From assembly GCA_002399345.1 (NCBI GenBank), contig DHDL01000007.1, positions 3,846 to 13,519 on the forward strand: a stretch of DNA of 9,674 bases, written 5' to 3'. This document shows positions 1 to 6,436 of the stretch, one piece after another. The stretch comes from Thermoanaerobacterales bacterium UBA4877. Its GTDB lineage: Bacteria; Bacillota; Thermoanaerobacteria; Thermoanaerobacterales; UBA4877. Each line of letters begins with the position of its first letter. Position 1 is the first letter of the stretch. The position numbers and the translations under genes were made by a program. The notes under the pieces are model-generated. The model did no database searches. It had not been told where the DNA came from and saw only the letters and a program-made list of their open reading frames with translations.

Positions 1-327
1 GAATTTAATATATTTAGTACTTCTGCTACCGTTTCCTTGAGTTTTTCAAATTCTTGATTAATAAGCTGGGCTTTTTCTTCTTCGGGTCTTTTACTTTCAT
101 ATATGGAGTCTACCTTTTTGCGTGATTTGAATACCTGCAGTGGTAATAATGCATACATTTTTTGCTTTTCTAAGTCTGCTGGCGTATACTTCCAATACTG
201 CATCACAGGTACCTTATATAAATAAAGCGTTTAATAGATTTATGGTTACCTTTTTGGAGAGTTTAAATAGTAATTTCATTATTTGATCGAGTTTCAGTTT
301 CTCGGATGTGCTTTCTTTTTTATCCAT
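1..327 (-). pseudogene. Internally deleted Rpn/PD-(D/E)XK transposase-like gene (copy A), runs off left edge
   Basis: Read on the minus strand, an ATG at 327-325 with GGAG at 333-336 opens a frame starting MDKKESTSEKLKLDQIMKLL and ending at a TAA just after NALFI (about 213-215). In a neighbouring frame the sequence continues as VPVMQYWKYTPADLEKQKMY, then ALLPLQVFKSRKKVDSIYES, and runs past the left edge. From memory, the first part resembles the N-terminus and the second the C-terminal part of PD-(D/E)XK (Rpn-like) putative transposases of Clostridia. The whole nuclease core between them is missing and the junction is out of frame, so the gene is dead. A second copy with the same junction lies at 3316-3450. 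The family name is a pattern-level recognition only; the internal deletion is inferred from the expected family length. Confidence 0.5.
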
Positions 328-361
328 AGAATTCTCCATAAAAATATTTTCTATTATATCA
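193..361. repeat. 168-bp direct repeat, copy A
   Basis: The stretch from CAATACTGCATCACAGG to CTATTATATCA is repeated in the same orientation at 3316-3483 with only a few substitutions and one 1-nt indel (CCTTATA here, CCTATA there). It covers the start of the Rpn-like pseudogene, its ribosome binding site and the upstream region. The two copies flank the XRE/ImmA/PIN operon and the primase remnant. Confidence 0.85.
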
Positions 362-393
362 TGCTCCAAGGCTTGTATAACAAATCATATTAT

Positions 394-924
394 TTATTGG
401 GTTTTGAGATATTCAGTAAAAGTAGAAGTAGGAAGCATCCTTCTTTTAGCAATCATATTACTCCATATCTGATTTCCAGTTGTTTCATCAATATAGGCTT
501 TATTCCATGCAGCCACTAGTATATCTCCAGTTGTTATGTGATCTAAATCATATTTATCAACATACTTAGTTATATCCTTTAAATTATTAGAAGCTATAAT
601 TCCATCATAAGTTTTTGCTAAAGCTATAGCTGCTGCCTCACCTTTACCTATTATCCTCTCTCCTTTGGGTGGTGCTACTGCTAATTCATAGTAAAGATTA
701 AATTCTTCTGTATTAGTCAATATTTCTTTTGTAGCGATATCTCCACTCAAACATAATTTAGTAACTTTGCCCTTTATATGTGGAATACTTGGATTAGATA
801 ATTCTTCAAATACTTGTTTAGGTAATATAATTCTATTTGGATAAAGTTTCAATAAAAGATTCTCTTCCTTCACCCACAAAAAGGAAGAGATGCAGTCAGT
901 ATCAAAAAATAACTTATCAGTCAT
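394..924 (-). CDS. PIN-domain protein, third gene of an XRE-ImmA-PIN operon
   Basis: This 176-residue protein has the layout of a PIN-domain ribonuclease (VapC-like fold). It shows an acidic β1 motif FFDTD (residues 7-10), an E in VFEEL (39-41), GKGEAAAIALA (93-103) and IIASNNLKDI (109-118) followed by TTGDIL (131-136). PIN domains cut RNA with a cluster of acidic residues, here probably D8/D10, E40, E96 and D117 or D134. The ATG at 924-922 is preferred over the in-frame TTG at 978. It overlaps the upstream stop in ATGACTGA, sits behind AAGAGGAAG, and its protein begins right at the PIN β1 strand. The overlap points to translational coupling with the metallopeptidase gene. Role as a toxin is inferred from fold and context. 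The target is unknown, and I cannot assign it to a specific PIN subfamily. Confidence 0.8.
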   Translation of the reverse strand: MTDKLFFDTDCISSFLWVKEENLLLKLYPNRIILPKQVFEELSNPSIPHIKGKVTKLCLSGDIATKEILTNTEEFNLYYELAVAPPKGERIIGKGEAAAIALAKTYDGIIASNNLKDITKYVDKYDLDHITTGDILVAAWNKAYIDETTGNQIWSNMIAKRRMLPTSTFTEYLKTQ

Positions 925-1675
925 ATTTTTCTTCCTCTTCTGTATCAAACCCGTATACGATATCACCTCTAAAACCATTTAACAACAATTCTTCATATTT
1001 ACCAGTTGAAACGAGTTCTTTACTTTTTAATTCCTCAGCTAATCTAACATATTTTCCAAAAGTAGCATATTGCTTCTCTTCAGGTGTGGGTTTATATAAC
1101 TTATCGTCATAGCCAAGTTTTTTAGCTGAAGCTATTATTCCTGTCTTCATAGTATCAGCCTTTTCACGGGTTATATATCTATCGTTTATTAGTCTCCATA
1201 GTATGGCCTGCCTGCTTATACCATAATATTGCTCTATCCTTATAACATCCTCTATCTTAAGTTGATATTTTTCTTTTTTAATTTTATTTTTAATAAAATA
1301 ATTGAGTGACTCATATGGTACTAAAAAATAAGATGCGAACATATCTGCTTCCTTTTCCTGAGTATCTTTATTTATTTCAAGGTCTACAGAGCATACAATA
1401 CTTTTAAAATCCTCATGGAAAAACAAATGGTACAGTTCATGTGCTATTGTAAAACGCTGTCTTCCATAGGTTGAAGTAGAATTAACTCCAATAACTTTAT
1501 TCTTTCCATCTCTAATACACATTCCACTTACTCGGTTACTCATAGGGTAAAATACAATGGTTAAATCATCGTTATTGTGAATTAAAGAGAATATATCTAT
1601 TGGAGAGTCCACATCTTCTCCGAAATCTTTACGTAAGCTTATTGCTTCCCCATTTAATTCTATTTTCTCTTTCAA
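917..1675 (-). CDS. ImmA/IrrE-family metallo-endopeptidase
   Basis: This 252-residue protein carries the family signature FTIAHELYHLFFHED, with zinc ligands H79-E80-x-x-H83, and the downstream helix KEADMFASYFLVP (residues 108-120) whose E109 is the expected third ligand. ImmA/IrrE peptidases cut XRE-type repressors and so switch on the genes these repress; the repressor here is the adjacent upstream gene. The start is TTG at 1675-1673, four bases after the repressor stop (TAA 1681-1679). It is served by GAGGGGG, which lies inside the end of the repressor gene, so the two should be translated together. The C-terminal 100 residues (about 150-252) are helical and lack motifs I recognise. The end overlaps the PIN gene by 8 bases. 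Cleavage of the neighbouring repressor is known for the family and inferred here. Confidence 0.92.
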   Translation of the reverse strand: MKEKIELNGEAISLRKDFGEDVDSPIDIFSLIHNNDDLTIVFYPMSNRVSGMCIRDGKNKVIGVNSTSTYGRQRFTIAHELYHLFFHEDFKSIVCSVDLEINKDTQEKEADMFASYFLVPYESLNYFIKNKIKKEKYQLKIEDVIRIEQYYGISRQAILWRLINDRYITREKADTMKTGIIASAKKLGYDDKLYKPTPEEKQYATFGKYVRLAEELKSKELVSTGKYEELLLNGFRGDIVYGFDTEEEEKYD

Positions 1676-1678
1676 CTG

Positions 1679-2017
1679 TTATTCCCCCTCAAGTAAGCCT
1701 TCCATAAAGCGTAAATTGAGTGCTATTTTATTCATGGCTGCTATTATTTTTAAATCTTCTACATCCACACTCTTTGCTCTAAGTGCTATTGGCATTGGTA
1801 CAAATTCACTAGACTCATCCACAAAATACTCCATAGTACATCCAAATAGCTCCGCTGCCTTTTCAAGCACATCCATGCTAAACTGTCTTTCATTTTTTTC
1901 GCATTTTGAAATATAACTCTGATCAACACTTAAATATTCTGCAATCTGACTTTGTGTAAATCCACTTTTCTTTCGTAACTCATTAAATCTTTTACCTATC
2001 AATTCAAAGTTTAACAT
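1679..2017 (-). CDS. XRE-family (Cro/CI-type) transcriptional repressor
   Basis: This 112-residue DNA-binding protein has an N-terminal helix-turn-helix at about residues 8-65. The core FTQSQIAEYLSVDQSYISKC (20-39) is a typical XRE recognition unit, followed by FGCTMEYFV (58-66). The C-terminal tail (about 72-112), including PIALRAKSVDVEDLKIIA, is the linker and dimerisation segment often seen in repressors paired with ImmA peptidases. The ATG at 2017-2015 has a near-perfect AGGAGGTG ribosome binding site five bases upstream (2023-2030). It is the first gene of the operon. An inverted repeat at 2053-2096 overlapping the promoter is its probable operator, so it should repress itself and both downstream genes. 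In toxin-antitoxin terms it would be the antitoxin or regulator. Confidence 0.92.
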   Translation of the reverse strand: MLNFELIGKRFNELRKKSGFTQSQIAEYLSVDQSYISKCEKNERQFSMDVLEKAAELFGCTMEYFVDESSEFVPMPIALRAKSVDVEDLKIIAAMNKIALNLRFMEGLLEGE

Positions 2018-2039
2018 AGTTACACCTCCTCTTACTTAT

Positions 2040-2068
2040 ATTATATGTTAGTCTTGTCATAAATTCAA
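2040..2068 (-). promoter_or_regulatory. σA-type promoter of the XRE-ImmA-PIN operon
   Basis: On the minus strand there is TTGAAT at 2068-2063 (-35) and TATAAT at 2045-2040 (-10), separated by exactly 17 bases. The repressor's ribosome binding site starts 10 bases further on, so the untranslated leader is very short. Confidence 0.8.
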
Positions 2069-2096
2069 CTAATTATTCATTTTAATTTATGACAAG
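2053..2096. promoter_or_regulatory. 13-bp perfect inverted repeat, probable XRE operator
   Basis: CTTGTCATAAATT (2053-2065) and AATTTATGACAAG (2084-2096) are perfect inverted arms separated by 18 bases. The proximal arm covers part of the promoter spacer and reaches into the -35 box (2063-2068); the distal arm lies just upstream of -35. A dimeric repressor bound here would block RNA polymerase, so autoregulation by the adjacent XRE protein is the simplest reading. Confidence 0.7.
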
Positions 2097-2289
2097 ATAA
2101 AATAAGGTGTTACTATTTTTATCATATCCCATACATCTAGCTACATCATCCCAGCCCTTATTGTTTATATATCTCATCTAGCCCCATTTTGTTTCATTTC
2201 ATCTAGTGCTTTTTTAAGTGCGATGTCAGCTTCTTCCACTTGTCTGTTGGCTAGGTCTTGAGATAGGCCCTGTGTTTTTAAATCAGACT
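2097..2289. other. Decayed sequence between the operator and the primase remnant
   Basis: No intact gene is visible. The minus strand carries short open pieces in different frames, such as VEEADIALKKALDEMKQNG (about 2258-2200) and NKGWDDVARCMGYDKN (about 2160-2115), which look like leftovers of mobile-element genes. I do not recognise them. Confidence 0.4.
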
Positions 2290-2805
2290 CCTCCCAGTTC
2301 AAGCTCACTATCTGATAGTGGAGGACTACAAAGCTCCGCCTTTTTATTAAATAACTCTTTTGCCTGGTCTGTAAATAAGAACTCGTCCAGCATAATGGCT
2401 CATAACATTGTTACGATTACATCATCTAAATATTCCGTTATGAGTTTGTCTCCATCATTGATGATAATAGTAGGATTCTTTACTCCAAATATAAACCTAG
2501 CACTATCTAGAGCACCTCTATCAAAGAACGGAAAGCTATCTGCTATATTTACTTTTAGTTCTTTATATTCATCTTTATTGGTAATCTCATCTATAGGGAA
2601 ATACACATGAATTGAATACCACTGCAAATGACACATTTGGAAATGCCTTCTCTATATCTTCCATGTCAATCCAGTCCTTTGGGTCATCCAAACGTTCATT
2701 GTCTAAATCAAGTACTACATTATCTGTTGAGATAAAGTTGTCATTTGACCTGTGGTAGTTTTTATACCTAGCACACACATGGGGGATTTGCTGGATTTGT
2801 TCAAT
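2290..2805 (-). pseudogene. Decayed mobile-element primase (AEP/primase-polymerase type)
   Basis: Three minus-strand pieces line up with one primase of the kind found on Clostridia integrative elements and prophages. From about 2802 to 2610 it reads IPHVCARYKNYHRSNDNF, then VVLDLDNERLDDPKDWIDME and AFPNVSFAVVF. A frame change and a short deletion near 2610 follow, where the conserved SRNHMK-type segment is expected. From about 2609 to 2400 it reads HVYFPIDEITNKDEYKELKV, FPFFDRGALDSARFIFG and LITEYLDD. From about 2390 to 2300 another frame gives KELFNKKAELCSPPLSDSEL, like the PriCT-type region. The acidic DLDNE and the DSARF segment are expected catalytic-core motifs. Frameshifts and missing segments make it non-functional. 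The left limit is uncertain. Confidence 0.65.
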
Positions 2806-2973
2806 AATAAGTTATTCAATGAGGATTTGTATTCTTTATTTGATAAGCAATCTATTAATAATAAAATTGCATATTATAATTTTTATGTTTACACGTTACA
2901 ACTTCAAAAATATTGCTATGATGAGAGCATTTTTACTAAAGAAAAACTAGATTGTTTAGAATTAAAGTATTAA
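2779..2973 (+). CDS. Unrecognised small ORF, possibly a gene remnant
   Basis: An ATG at 2779-2781 opens a 64-residue frame beginning MGDLLDLFNNKLFNEDLYSL, rich in Asn, Tyr, Lys and Leu, ending YDESIFTKEKLDCLELKY. The helical, lysine-rich end has the look of the C-terminus of a real low-GC protein. However, its first bases overlap the primase remnant on the other strand, no good ribosome binding site precedes it, and I recognise no family. It may be the tail of a gene whose front was lost when neighbouring elements inserted. Nothing else is visible on either strand from 2806 to 2973. Confidence 0.25.
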   Translation: MGDLLDLFNNKLFNEDLYSLFDKQSINNKIAYYNFYVYTLQLQKYCYDESIFTKEKLDCLELKY

Positions 2974-2999
2974 GTATCAGTGTTAAAGCACCCCAGTAA

Positions 3000-3017
3000 G
3001 AGCCAAGGAGACGGTTC
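3000..3017. repeat. REP-like imperfect hairpin at the end of the Y1 transposase remnant
   Basis: GAGCCAAGGAGACGGTTC can fold as an imperfect hairpin (GAACC with GGCTC on the minus strand) and has the GAACCGTC core often seen at the ends of Y1/REP-type transposon elements of Clostridia. It lies just downstream of the transposase fragment. A related unit, GAACCGTCCCTATGTGTTC, is at 3559-3577. Confidence 0.4.
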
Positions 3018-3077
3018 CTGTGATTAAAAAATAACAACAGACATGAAATTATCTATTGCTATGAATATATAAATACC

Positions 3078-3272
3078 TTAAATTATTAATTTTGATGCTA
3101 TGATCTTAAAACTATATTTCTGCTTACTCCTGTAAGTCTTGATGTATTTTTTAAGAGTTCCTATAATTTTTGTTGCATCTTCTTCGTCTTCAAATATAGT
3201 TTGCCTATTTATTCCCCTTAATATCATATGATATATTCCTGTTTCGCTTTTTATTCTGGCACCTCTTGGCAT
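3078..3272 (-). pseudogene. Truncated Y1 (IS200-like / REP-associated) transposase
   Basis: From the ATG at 3272-3270 the frame reads MPRGARIKSETGIYHMILRG, then INRQTIFEDEEDATKIIGTL, which is the typical start of the IS200-like Y1 transposase family (TnpA_REP type, HUH single-strand transposases). Homology ends around residue 45, and the frame closes after KYIKTYRSKQKYSFKIIASK. The HUH motif expected shortly after (usually in a GNHIHLL segment) and the catalytic tyrosine are both missing, against a family length of roughly 200 residues or more, so it cannot be active. An in-frame ATG at 3287 exists, but the conserved start is MPRGAR. It abuts direct-repeat copy B at 3316 and has probably cut off the rest of that copy's gene. 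Confidence 0.75.
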
Positions 3273-3315
3273 ATTTTTCCACCCCATGCAACTCTACCAT
3301 GCCCATGACTTTTGT

Positions 3316-3450
3316 CAATACTGCATCACAGGTACCTATATAAATAAAGCGTTTAATAGATTTATGGCTACCTTTTTGGAGAGTTTAAATAGTAATTTCA
3401 TTATTTGATCGAGTTTCAGTTTCTCGGATGTGCTTTCTTTTTTAACCATA
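3316..3450 (-). pseudogene. Rpn/PD-(D/E)XK transposase-like gene fragment (copy B)
   Basis: This minus-strand fragment starts at an ATG near 3450 and reads the same KLKLDQIMKLLFKLSKK segment as copy A. It stops at TAG after NALFI, then shows VPVMQY in a shifted frame before the sequence turns into the Y1 element. It shares copy A's internal deletion, so the deletion predates the duplication. One T fewer at the junction puts a different stop codon there. It cannot encode a working nuclease. Confidence 0.5.
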
Positions 3451-3483
3451 GTATTCTCCATAAAAATATTATCTATTATATCA
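3316..3483. repeat. 168-bp direct repeat, copy B
   Basis: This is the second copy of 193-361, same orientation, about 3.1 kb away. It contains the start of the same internally deleted Rpn-like gene on the minus strand (from the position matching the copy A start, about 3450, down to about 3316). The start codon is changed: CAT in copy A becomes a position within TTAACCATA here, which still offers ATG. The match stops sharply at 3316, where Y1-element sequence begins. Confidence 0.85.
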
Positions 3484-3602
3484 CATATACCAAGTACAAT
3501 AAAAGCTTGAAGTGATTAAAACAAATATCGCTCAATACAGCTTAAAAGCAAAACAGTAGAACCGTCCCTATGTGTTCTTTTTTTACTTCACTATAAAAAT
3601 AT
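3484..3602. other. Intergenic stretch with one REP-like motif
   Basis: No gene is seen on either strand. The only structured element is GAACCGTCCCTATGTGTTC at 3559-3577, followed by seven T's, which can form a short GAAC/GTTC hairpin. It resembles the motif at 3000-3017 and is likely another trace of a Y1/REP-type element. Confidence 0.45.
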
Positions 3603-3626
3603 CGTCAGCTTATATGGAAGCTGACG
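3603..3626 (-). terminator. Hairpin terminator of the surface-protein gene
   Basis: CGTCAGCTT (3603-3611) and AAGCTGACG (3618-3626) form a perfect 9-bp stem with a 6-base loop. On the minus strand it is followed by ATATTTTTATAG. It lies 40 bases after the exon 3 stop codon (3667-3669), where a rho-independent terminator would be expected. Confidence 0.75.
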
Positions 3627-3666
3627 GAAAAATAAAAAGGGTGTAAATCGCTTGTACTATGCTTTA

Positions 3667-4410
3667 TTATATTTTCTGTACTAATCCTTCTTTAGCTATA
3701 TTTAAAAACCTTATTGCCTTATCTATTTCATCTTTAGTTACATTTTCTTTCTTATTTACTTCCTTAGCAGCATTTAATGCATCCTCAAAAAAATCCCAAG
3801 TTTCTATAGTATAATCGTCTTTTTTTATATCTACTGCATTATTTATTGCTGATATTAAGTCAGTCTTATCTACTGGCGGATAAAATTTAATTTCGTCACC
3901 AGTACCTATTACTTCTTTTCCGTCTTCATTTTTGTTAGCCTTTACAATAACTTTTACACCTTTATCCACTATTGCTGTTATAGGTTTTGATGTTATTATC
4001 GTAACTGTTTTATTAATAGCTACCGGATAAATAAGATAAGCATGATCGGATACATTTAGCGTTGCATTTTCTGCATCTAAAGTTAGACACCCAACTGTGA
4101 CATTCTTGCCAATGTTCAATTTACCTCCTTTTGTTTTAAAGACCAAACTATTACCAGTCGTAAGCTCATTCCAAGTATTTTTAGAGACCTTATTAATTGT
4201 TATAGTTCCAGTTACTATTGAGCGATTATTCACTGTAGCGTCCGGTGCATTTACAGTTAAATCACCATAGGTGGTCAGACCTGATGGCAGGTTTAAATCA
4301 TTTGAAGCAGTATAATTAATTGTCACATTTCCTATAACCATACCCTCTTTGATGTTAACTTTTTTATCAATATCATTTATCCCAGCTTTTAAGGTATACT
4401 CTTTTCTACC
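3667..4410 (-). CDS. Surface-layer-type protein, exon 3 (last alternative C-terminal module)
   Basis: This 247-codon segment ends at TAA 3669-3667. Its frame is open without a start codon to 4410, where intron 2 begins. The first residues are GRKEYTLKAGINDIDKKVNI. The ATG at 4341 lies inside the frame and has no ribosome binding site, so this is an exon and not a separate gene. The first 150 residues consist of short β-strand repeats with N/D/G turns (VIGNVTINYTASNDLN, LTTYGDLTVNAPDATV, LNIGKNVTVGCLTLDA), typical of β-helix or adhesin-like surface proteins. The last 65 residues (DKTDLISAINNAVDI to NIAKEGLVQKI) form a helical unit resembling FIVAR-type modules of cell-wall proteins. Joined after exon 2 or exon 1, it keeps frame. 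It is expected outside the cell on the wall; its ligand is unknown. Confidence 0.85.
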   Translation of the reverse strand, partial: GRKEYTLKAGINDIDKKVNIKEGMVIGNVTINYTASNDLNLPSGLTTYGDLTVNAPDATVNNRSIVTGTITINKVSKNTWNELTTGNSLVFKTKGGKLNIGKNVTVGCLTLDAENATLNVSDHAYLIYPVAINKTVTIITSKPITAIVDKGVKVIVKANKNEDGKEVIGTGDEIKFYPPVDKTDLISAINNAVDIKKDDYTIETWDFFEDALNAAKEVNKKENVTKDEIDKAIRFLNIAKEGLVQKI

Positions 4411-5424
4411 ATTCCTTACCTATCCTTGCGGATTTCGGCAGGTCTACACCGTACGTGCGGCTTTCACCGCATACGGCGTTCCATCGATAATTAATTACCG
4501 ACTAGGTTCCTTCGCTCCTTCTTGTTTTATCCTCTCCGTATGTTACCACACAGATACAAGCGGCAAGATATCCACGCTACTATGAACCTGCTGAGCCCGT
4601 ATATTTCTCATTATCCTGTCAGACTCAAAATATACAGCATCAAACGTTCCATTTTACCTATCCCTTTTATCAGATGATAGATGAAAGTGATAAATGATAG
4701 ATTGACATCATTCAACTCTCATTTTTTATCTGATTTTTCTGATTACCTTAGATATCCACATAAGTGCTTACTTCGCTTAGGTTTAATAGCCAATTATTCC
4801 TAAGCCCACAAGGTATTTCATCCTTATAGATTTCTACCAAGCTGAAGGCTTATGCATTTTAACAGTAGAAATTATATTTATAAGCCCCATCATCATGGAT
4901 TAGCATTTGTTTATCTTAGCAATCTTTTAAGGAGTCCCGCAGTTACTCAGAGGATAGATGATAGAGAATAGAGGATAAATTCAAATTCCTCAAAACCTCC
5001 AACTCCAAACTCTTACTCATTAATGAAAGTTCATCTGATGCCCAACCCAATAATTATGTTTTTTTATCTCTTTTTTTATCATCATGCAAATACTAACAAC
5101 CTTATGTTATTTAACTAACAGAGGAAAGAGGATAGATTTCTCTACTTTCACCTATCAACCATCATCTGGTTTCTTACGTCCTTACCTGGCTTCACAGAGC
5201 AAAACCTGACAGAGCTTTGTTCTGTGCAGGGGGATCAGACTCAAGACAGCCGGCTATTTGTCTTGGGCAGAGATTACACCTGCCAAATCGGTAAAACAGT
5301 TAGAAAACATATCTTTCATCACAAAATAGGAGGGAACTTAATTATGTCCCCTCCTAATCTTGCAAACTGTATTCAGTTTTCCGTTCTTTTCGCCGTTACC
5401 GGCTTATAGAACACCGTTTCGCAC
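4411..5424 (-). ncRNA. Group II intron 2 (no internal ORF)
   Basis: This 1014-nt intron on the minus strand starts GTGCG at 5424-5420 and ends AAGGAAT at 4411. Domain V is at 4479-4446: a 34-nt hairpin with a CGC catalytic triad, a 7-bp lower stem, a 2-nt CG bulge and a GAAA tetraloop. Domain VI (about 4444-4414) pairs CCTGCC with GGT-A-AGG, leaving a bulged branch-point A at 4417, seven bases from the 3' end, and caps AUCC/GGAU with GCAA. The candidate EBS1 is UUCAGC at 4846-4841. It is closely similar along its length to intron 1 but lacks that intron's four-helix protein gene; only its start codons remain near 4706-4712. No reverse transcriptase is present, so it needs host or trans factors to move. 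Plus-strand ORFs here are chance. Confidence 0.93.
4446..4479 (-). ncRNA. Domain V of group II intron 2
   Basis: This is a 34-nt catalytic hairpin: GCGGT-GAAA-GCCGC upper stem, two-base bulge CG, and a lower 7-bp stem holding the triad CGC in place of the more common AGC. It is identical in sequence to the domain V of intron 1. Confidence 0.93.
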
Positions 5425-5438
5425 TTTTGTTATTCAGC
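5425..5438 (-). promoter_or_regulatory. Shifted 5' splice site and stop codon before intron 2
   Basis: Exon 2 ends GCTGAA, then TAACAAAA, then GTGCG. Cutting after GCTGAA (between 5433 and 5432), 8 nt upstream of GTGCG, removes the stop TAA (5432-5430). GCTGAA (5438-5433) is perfectly complementary to TTCAGC at 4846-4841 in the intron, so it is the likely IBS1. The joined product reads NSAE-GRKEY in frame. Confidence 0.85.
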
Positions 5439-6401
5439 AGAGTTGTAATTAACTGTATAATAGCTTCCATCATACATACTGCCTGATGCATTACCAGCTA
5501 TATCTCTTACAACTAAATAGAATTCTATATCCTCAAATGGCCTGTCTTCACCAAGTTTATCCGCAAATTGATTACTATCGCCGAAATTAATTTTCCAAGT
5601 GCCATCATCATAAGTTACTACAACTCCTGCAGTATTAAATTTCGACTGTTTACCACCATAGGGGTCGTTTTTATCGGCATAGACACTGAACTCCGGTATT
5701 TGATTTTCTTCTGGAGTAGAAGAATCATTACCATAACTGTGATCTATCTCTAATTCTTTAAGTTGTACATTATCAGAAGCCTTTACAGTTAAGACATAGT
5801 TGTCATCACTATCTTTAGTAAAAGTTGTATCCGACCCATCTATATCTGGATCCTCTAGATCAGTCGTAACAAACCAAAATTGTTTTTTATATTCATCTTC
5901 TATTTTCTTAGTAAACAAACCTTCGATACCTTTACCTGCTACCCAATCACCATTAGATGTCTTTCCATCTATCCAGATAGCTGGTAAATCTTCATCTGCA
6001 GCAAATGTCAAAGTTCCGTTTACTGTTAGTTTTGGCTCTTTTGTTACACCTTCACCCTGTGATACTTCAATTCCACCAAACTCATTACCGCTTACATCAA
6101 CAGTTCCTTTCAAGGTTACGTCTGAGCCATTTACTAAAATAGCAGCGTCTCCACCAGCAATGGATAAATTCTTGATTGAACCCTTTGTCTTGTAAAATTG
6201 GAGAACATAGTTGCTACTCCATCCGTCTTGGTCATCCTTAAATGTTAATTTGTAACCATTGCCATTAATATTTTTTTCTGTTGATGCTTGAAGTTTATCT
6301 GTTACTTCGATGTCATTCATTATATTGATTGTTTTAATATCAGGATCTTCAATAGCTTCCTTTAATTTCTCAAAAGTAGTAACATCTGCTACTGTTTCGT
6401 C
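5430..6401 (-). CDS. Surface-layer-type protein, exon 2 (alternative C-terminal module)
   Basis: The frame is open from 6401 (first codons read DETVADVTTFEKLKEAIED) to TAA at 5432-5430. Without the stop, the exon from 6401 to the shifted splice site is 969 nt, exactly 323 codons. The ATG at 6320 is internal and has no ribosome binding site. Residues about 1-140 look like a right-handed β-helix start (FEKLKEAIEDPDIKTINI, INGNGYKLTF, ILVNGSDVTLKGTVDVSG), the pattern of pectate-lyase-like surface modules. Residues about 170-323 are an Ig-like, aspartate-rich β-domain with VKASDNVQLKELEI and FYLVVRDIAGNASGS, as in cell-wall Ig/bacterial adhesion repeats. If intron 1 is spliced and intron 2 is not, the protein ends here (YNSAE); if both are spliced it continues into exon 3. 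Location is outside the cell; ligand unknown. Confidence 0.87.
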   Translation of the reverse strand, partial: DETVADVTTFEKLKEAIEDPDIKTINIMNDIEVTDKLQASTEKNINGNGYKLTFKDDQDGWSSNYVLQFYKTKGSIKNLSIAGGDAAILVNGSDVTLKGTVDVSGNEFGGIEVSQGEGVTKEPKLTVNGTLTFAADEDLPAIWIDGKTSNGDWVAGKGIEGLFTKKIEDEYKKQFWFVTTDLEDPDIDGSDTTFTKDSDDNYVLTVKASDNVQLKELEIDHSYGNDSSTPEENQIPEFSVYADKNDPYGGKQSKFNTAGVVVTYDDGTWKINFGDSNQFADKLGEDRPFEDIEFYLVVRDIAGNASGSMYDGSYYTVNYNSAE

Positions 6402-6436
6402 ATTCCTTACCTATCCTTGCGGATTTCGGCAGGTCT

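Noticed and set aside
3667..4341. An independent gene starting at the ATG at 4341
   Set aside because: The frame is open without interruption up to the intron boundary at 4410, there is no ribosome binding site before 4341, and the upstream residues continue the same style of β-repeat. The same reasoning rejects the ATG at 6320 and the TTG at 9329 as starts.
5321..5326. Canonical splicing at GTGCG of intron 2 guided by TTTTGT opposite ACAAAA
   Set aside because: The complement exists in intron 2 at this spot but is not conserved at the matching place in intron 1, and canonical splicing would leave TAA in the mRNA. The UUCAGC pairing is conserved in both introns.
5224..5409. Plus-strand ORF inside intron 2
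   Set aside because: It covers structured domain I sequence on the opposite strand of the intron, and the matching part of intron 1 does not keep the frame.
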